In this document: piece after piece, positions 5,984 to 7,450 of the stretch
How positions within the stretch are numbered: position 1 is the stretch's first letter
Layout of the letters: the number at the start of each line of letters is the position of its first letter
Assembly: GCA_023300255.1 (NCBI GenBank)
Contig: JALZWC010000461.1
Span: 1-7,450 of the forward strand
Direction: 5' to 3'
DNA: 7,450 bases
Source of the DNA: Saprospiraceae bacterium
GTDB lineage: Bacteria > Bacteroidota > Bacteroidia > Chitinophagales > Saprospiraceae
Program-made: the position numbers and the translations under genes
The notes under the pieces: model-generated
Told to the model about the DNA's origin: nothing
The model's input: the letters and a program-made list of their open reading frames with translations, nothing else
Databases searched by the model: none

Positions 5984-7294
5984 ATGAAACGAAAAGGATT
6001 ACGTTGGTGGGTTGTTGGATTAATTGCATTAGCAGCAGTTATCAATTATATTGACCGTCAAGCGATGGGAGTGCTCTGGCCAGAAATAGCTAAAGATCTC
6101 TATCCTGATAAAACAGACCTTGAGCGAAAAGATATTTACGCCATAATATCTGTCGTTTTTATGTTTTCGTATGCATTTGGTCAAGCTATTTTTGGGAAAA
6201 TTTTTGACTGGATTGGGACGCGTCTTGGGTTCGCCTTGTCAATTGGAGTTTGGTCTATAGCGACGGCACTACATGCATTTGCACAAGGCTTGTTAAGTTT
6301 TAGTATTTTCCGTGGCCTATTAGGTGTTGCAGAAGCAGGAAATTGGCCTGGAGCGGCGAAAGGAAATGCAGAATGGTTTCCAACAAAAGAACGGGCGTTT
6401 GCACAAGGGCTTTTTAACTCAGGTGCTGCAATTGGAGGCATTATTTCCATTCCACTTATTGCATTCCTGACCATATATCTTAGTTGGCAAATGATCTTTG
6501 TTGCAGTAGGTTTGATTGGTTTGCTGTGGTTGATACCTTGGCTATATATAGTTAAAGGACCACCAAAAGAACATCCTTGGCTATCTGATGAAGAAAGACA
6601 ATATATTTTAAGTGGACAGCAAAATCAAGATCAAGACCAAGATGGCGAATATGATGAAGGTTATAACCCTTCTACAGGAGAATTGTTGGGTCACAAACAA
6701 AGTTGGGGAGTCATTATCGCTTCCGCAGCGATTGATCCTATATGGTGGTTGTTTGTAGTTTGGATTCCGATTTATCTTAATGAAGTATATGGTATGAATG
6801 TTAAGGAAATTGGACTTTATGGATGGGTACCTTATGTTGGAGCAATGATCGGAGCATGGTTTGGAGGACTGTTAGCGCAAAATCGTATACAAGCAGGATG
6901 GAGTGTAGATCGGACAAGAAAGTTTGTCATCACACTTGGATGTTTGATTATGTTACCTTCCCTATTAGCGATGTCAAATCCAGGAGGACCTGTAACAGCC
7001 GTTCTCATAATGGCAGTTATTTTGTTTGGTTTTCAAACAGCTATTGGAAATGTACAAACGCTGCCAAGTGATTTTTTTGGTGGAAAAACAGTTGGAACAT
7101 TGGCAGGTATTGCAGGAATGGCAGCCAAATTTAGTGCTGCAGGTTTAGTTCGATTCGTTCCTTGGTTGACTTCAGATGGAAATTACACGCCTGCATTTAT
7201 TATCGGTGCGTCACTTGCCTTGATTGCAATGGCAAGTGTCTGGATATTATGTCCTAAAATTGAACCATTAAGACCTGCTGGTAATACAAATTAA
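5984..7294 (+). CDS. MFS uronate transporter, ExuT/hexuronate (ACS) type
   Basis: The 436-residue major facilitator is expected to have 12 membrane helices and to carry sugar acids across the inner membrane, probably by cation symport. Family marks are NYIDRQ (21-26) in helix 1, the loop 2-3 signature DWIGTR (75-80), Arg110, and EAGNWPGAAK (117-126), typical of hexuronate, galactonate and glucarate transporters. The two helix bundles are joined by a hydrophilic loop with an acidic Gln/Asp-rich piece (212-227). A GTG at 5957 in the same frame would add nine polar residues; the ATG at 5984, after an A-rich leader, is preferred and puts KRKGLR before helix 1. Next to KdgF and two alginate lyases, the likely cargo is unsaturated uronate monomer or DEH, as proposed for MFS proteins of other Bacteroidota alginate operons. 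The exact substrate is inferred, not shown. Confidence 0.9.
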   Translation: MKRKGLRWWVVGLIALAAVINYIDRQAMGVLWPEIAKDLYPDKTDLERKDIYAIISVVFMFSYAFGQAIFGKIFDWIGTRLGFALSIGVWSIATALHAFAQGLLSFSIFRGLLGVAEAGNWPGAAKGNAEWFPTKERAFAQGLFNSGAAIGGIISIPLIAFLTIYLSWQMIFVAVGLIGLLWLIPWLYIVKGPPKEHPWLSDEERQYILSGQQNQDQDQDGEYDEGYNPSTGELLGHKQSWGVIIASAAIDPIWWLFVVWIPIYLNEVYGMNVKEIGLYGWVPYVGAMIGAWFGGLLAQNRIQAGWSVDRTRKFVITLGCLIMLPSLLAMSNPGGPVTAVLIMAVILFGFQTAIGNVQTLPSDFFGGKTVGTLAGIAGMAAKFSAAGLVRFVPWLTSDGNYTPAFIIGASLALIAMASVWILCPKIEPLRPAGNTN

Positions 7295-7382
7295 CCTATT
7301 CGGAGAAATTAGGCAAAAAGTGAGAATAAATTGATCGTTTTAAGCTAGTCATTTTTACTCTAAGATGAAGGAGTGTAAGCTT

Positions 7383-7447
7383 CTGAACCGCAAAGCGGAT
7401 GGGCGGCTGAAAAACTAAGCATAGCTGGGCTACGGTTCTTTTTTCAG
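7383..7447. repeat. Structured palindromic element at the window end, possibly repeated
   Basis: Several complementary pieces overlap here: GAACCG (7385-7390) with CGGTTC (7433-7438), CTGAAAAA (7407-7414) with TTTTTCAG (7440-7447), CCGC-AAA-GCGG (7388-7398), and TAGC-TGG-GCTA (7422-7432). The first two pairings cross, so they form a pseudoknot or exclude each other. The local GC content is higher than in the flanking intergenic DNA. No coding frame is evident. Terminator of the operon, REP-like element and structured RNA all remain possible. Confidence 0.5.
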
Positions 7448-7450
7448 GAC

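Noticed and set aside
6181..6474. Minus-strand frame opposite the MFS gene
   Set aside because: It is antisense to well-conserved MFS motifs and has no start context or recognisable domain.
6823..7071. Alternative + frame inside the MFS gene
   Set aside because: It is out of frame within a clear transporter gene and has no independent support.
7295..7320. CCTA...TAGG as a terminator of the MFS gene
   Set aside because: The stem is only four pairs with a long loop and no T run.
1..7450. CRISPR array, tRNA, rRNA or transposase
   Set aside because: No regularly spaced repeats, no cloverleaf or rRNA-like stretch, and no transposase frame were seen on either strand.

Overview
The window carries a five-gene block for the breakdown and uptake of alginate, with all genes on the + strand. 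The source is most likely a marine member of the Bacteroidota. Grounds for that are the AT-rich DNA, A-rich leaders in place of Shine-Dalgarno sites, a TAnnTTTG-type -7 element before one gene, lipoprotein-style N-termini, and a gene set that matches known Bacteroidota alginate loci (PL7, PL17, KdgF, MFS). Genus cannot be told from this sequence.

Layout: (1) 2-1639, the 3' part of a gene for a tandem-domain PL7 alginate lyase; the 5' end lies outside the window. (2) 1632-1713, a long inverted repeat made of two similar hairpins in opposite orientation. (3) 1731-2672, an exported sugar phosphate isomerase/epimerase-like TIM-barrel protein. (4) 2832-5165, a PL17 oligoalginate lyase lipoprotein, whose 5' end has an in-frame stop just after a good ATG. 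(5) 5166-5492, a 327-base intergenic region with a strong hairpin and T/A-rich direct repeats. (6) 5493-5870, the cupin KdgF. (7) 5984-7294, an MFS transporter of the hexuronate (ExuT/ACS) type. (8) 7295-7450, a noncoding tail ending in a structured, possibly repeated element that reaches the window edge.

How the genes work together (inferred from family knowledge): the PL7 enzyme cuts alginate polymer into unsaturated oligomers. The PL17 enzyme trims these from the end to unsaturated monouronate. KdgF converts the unsaturated monouronate to the open-chain keto form (DEH), and the MFS protein carries the monomer across the inner membrane. The isomerase-like protein is not part of the textbook alginate route and has no assigned step. 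The genes expected to complete the route (SusC/SusD-type importer, DEH reductase, KdgK, KdgA) are not in the window and may flank it.

The less ordinary observations are the nearly duplicated PL7 domains, the interrupted lipoprotein signal of the PL17 gene, the exported isomerase-like protein inside an alginate operon, and three separate palindromic intergenic elements. No clearly new defence or mobile system is visible.
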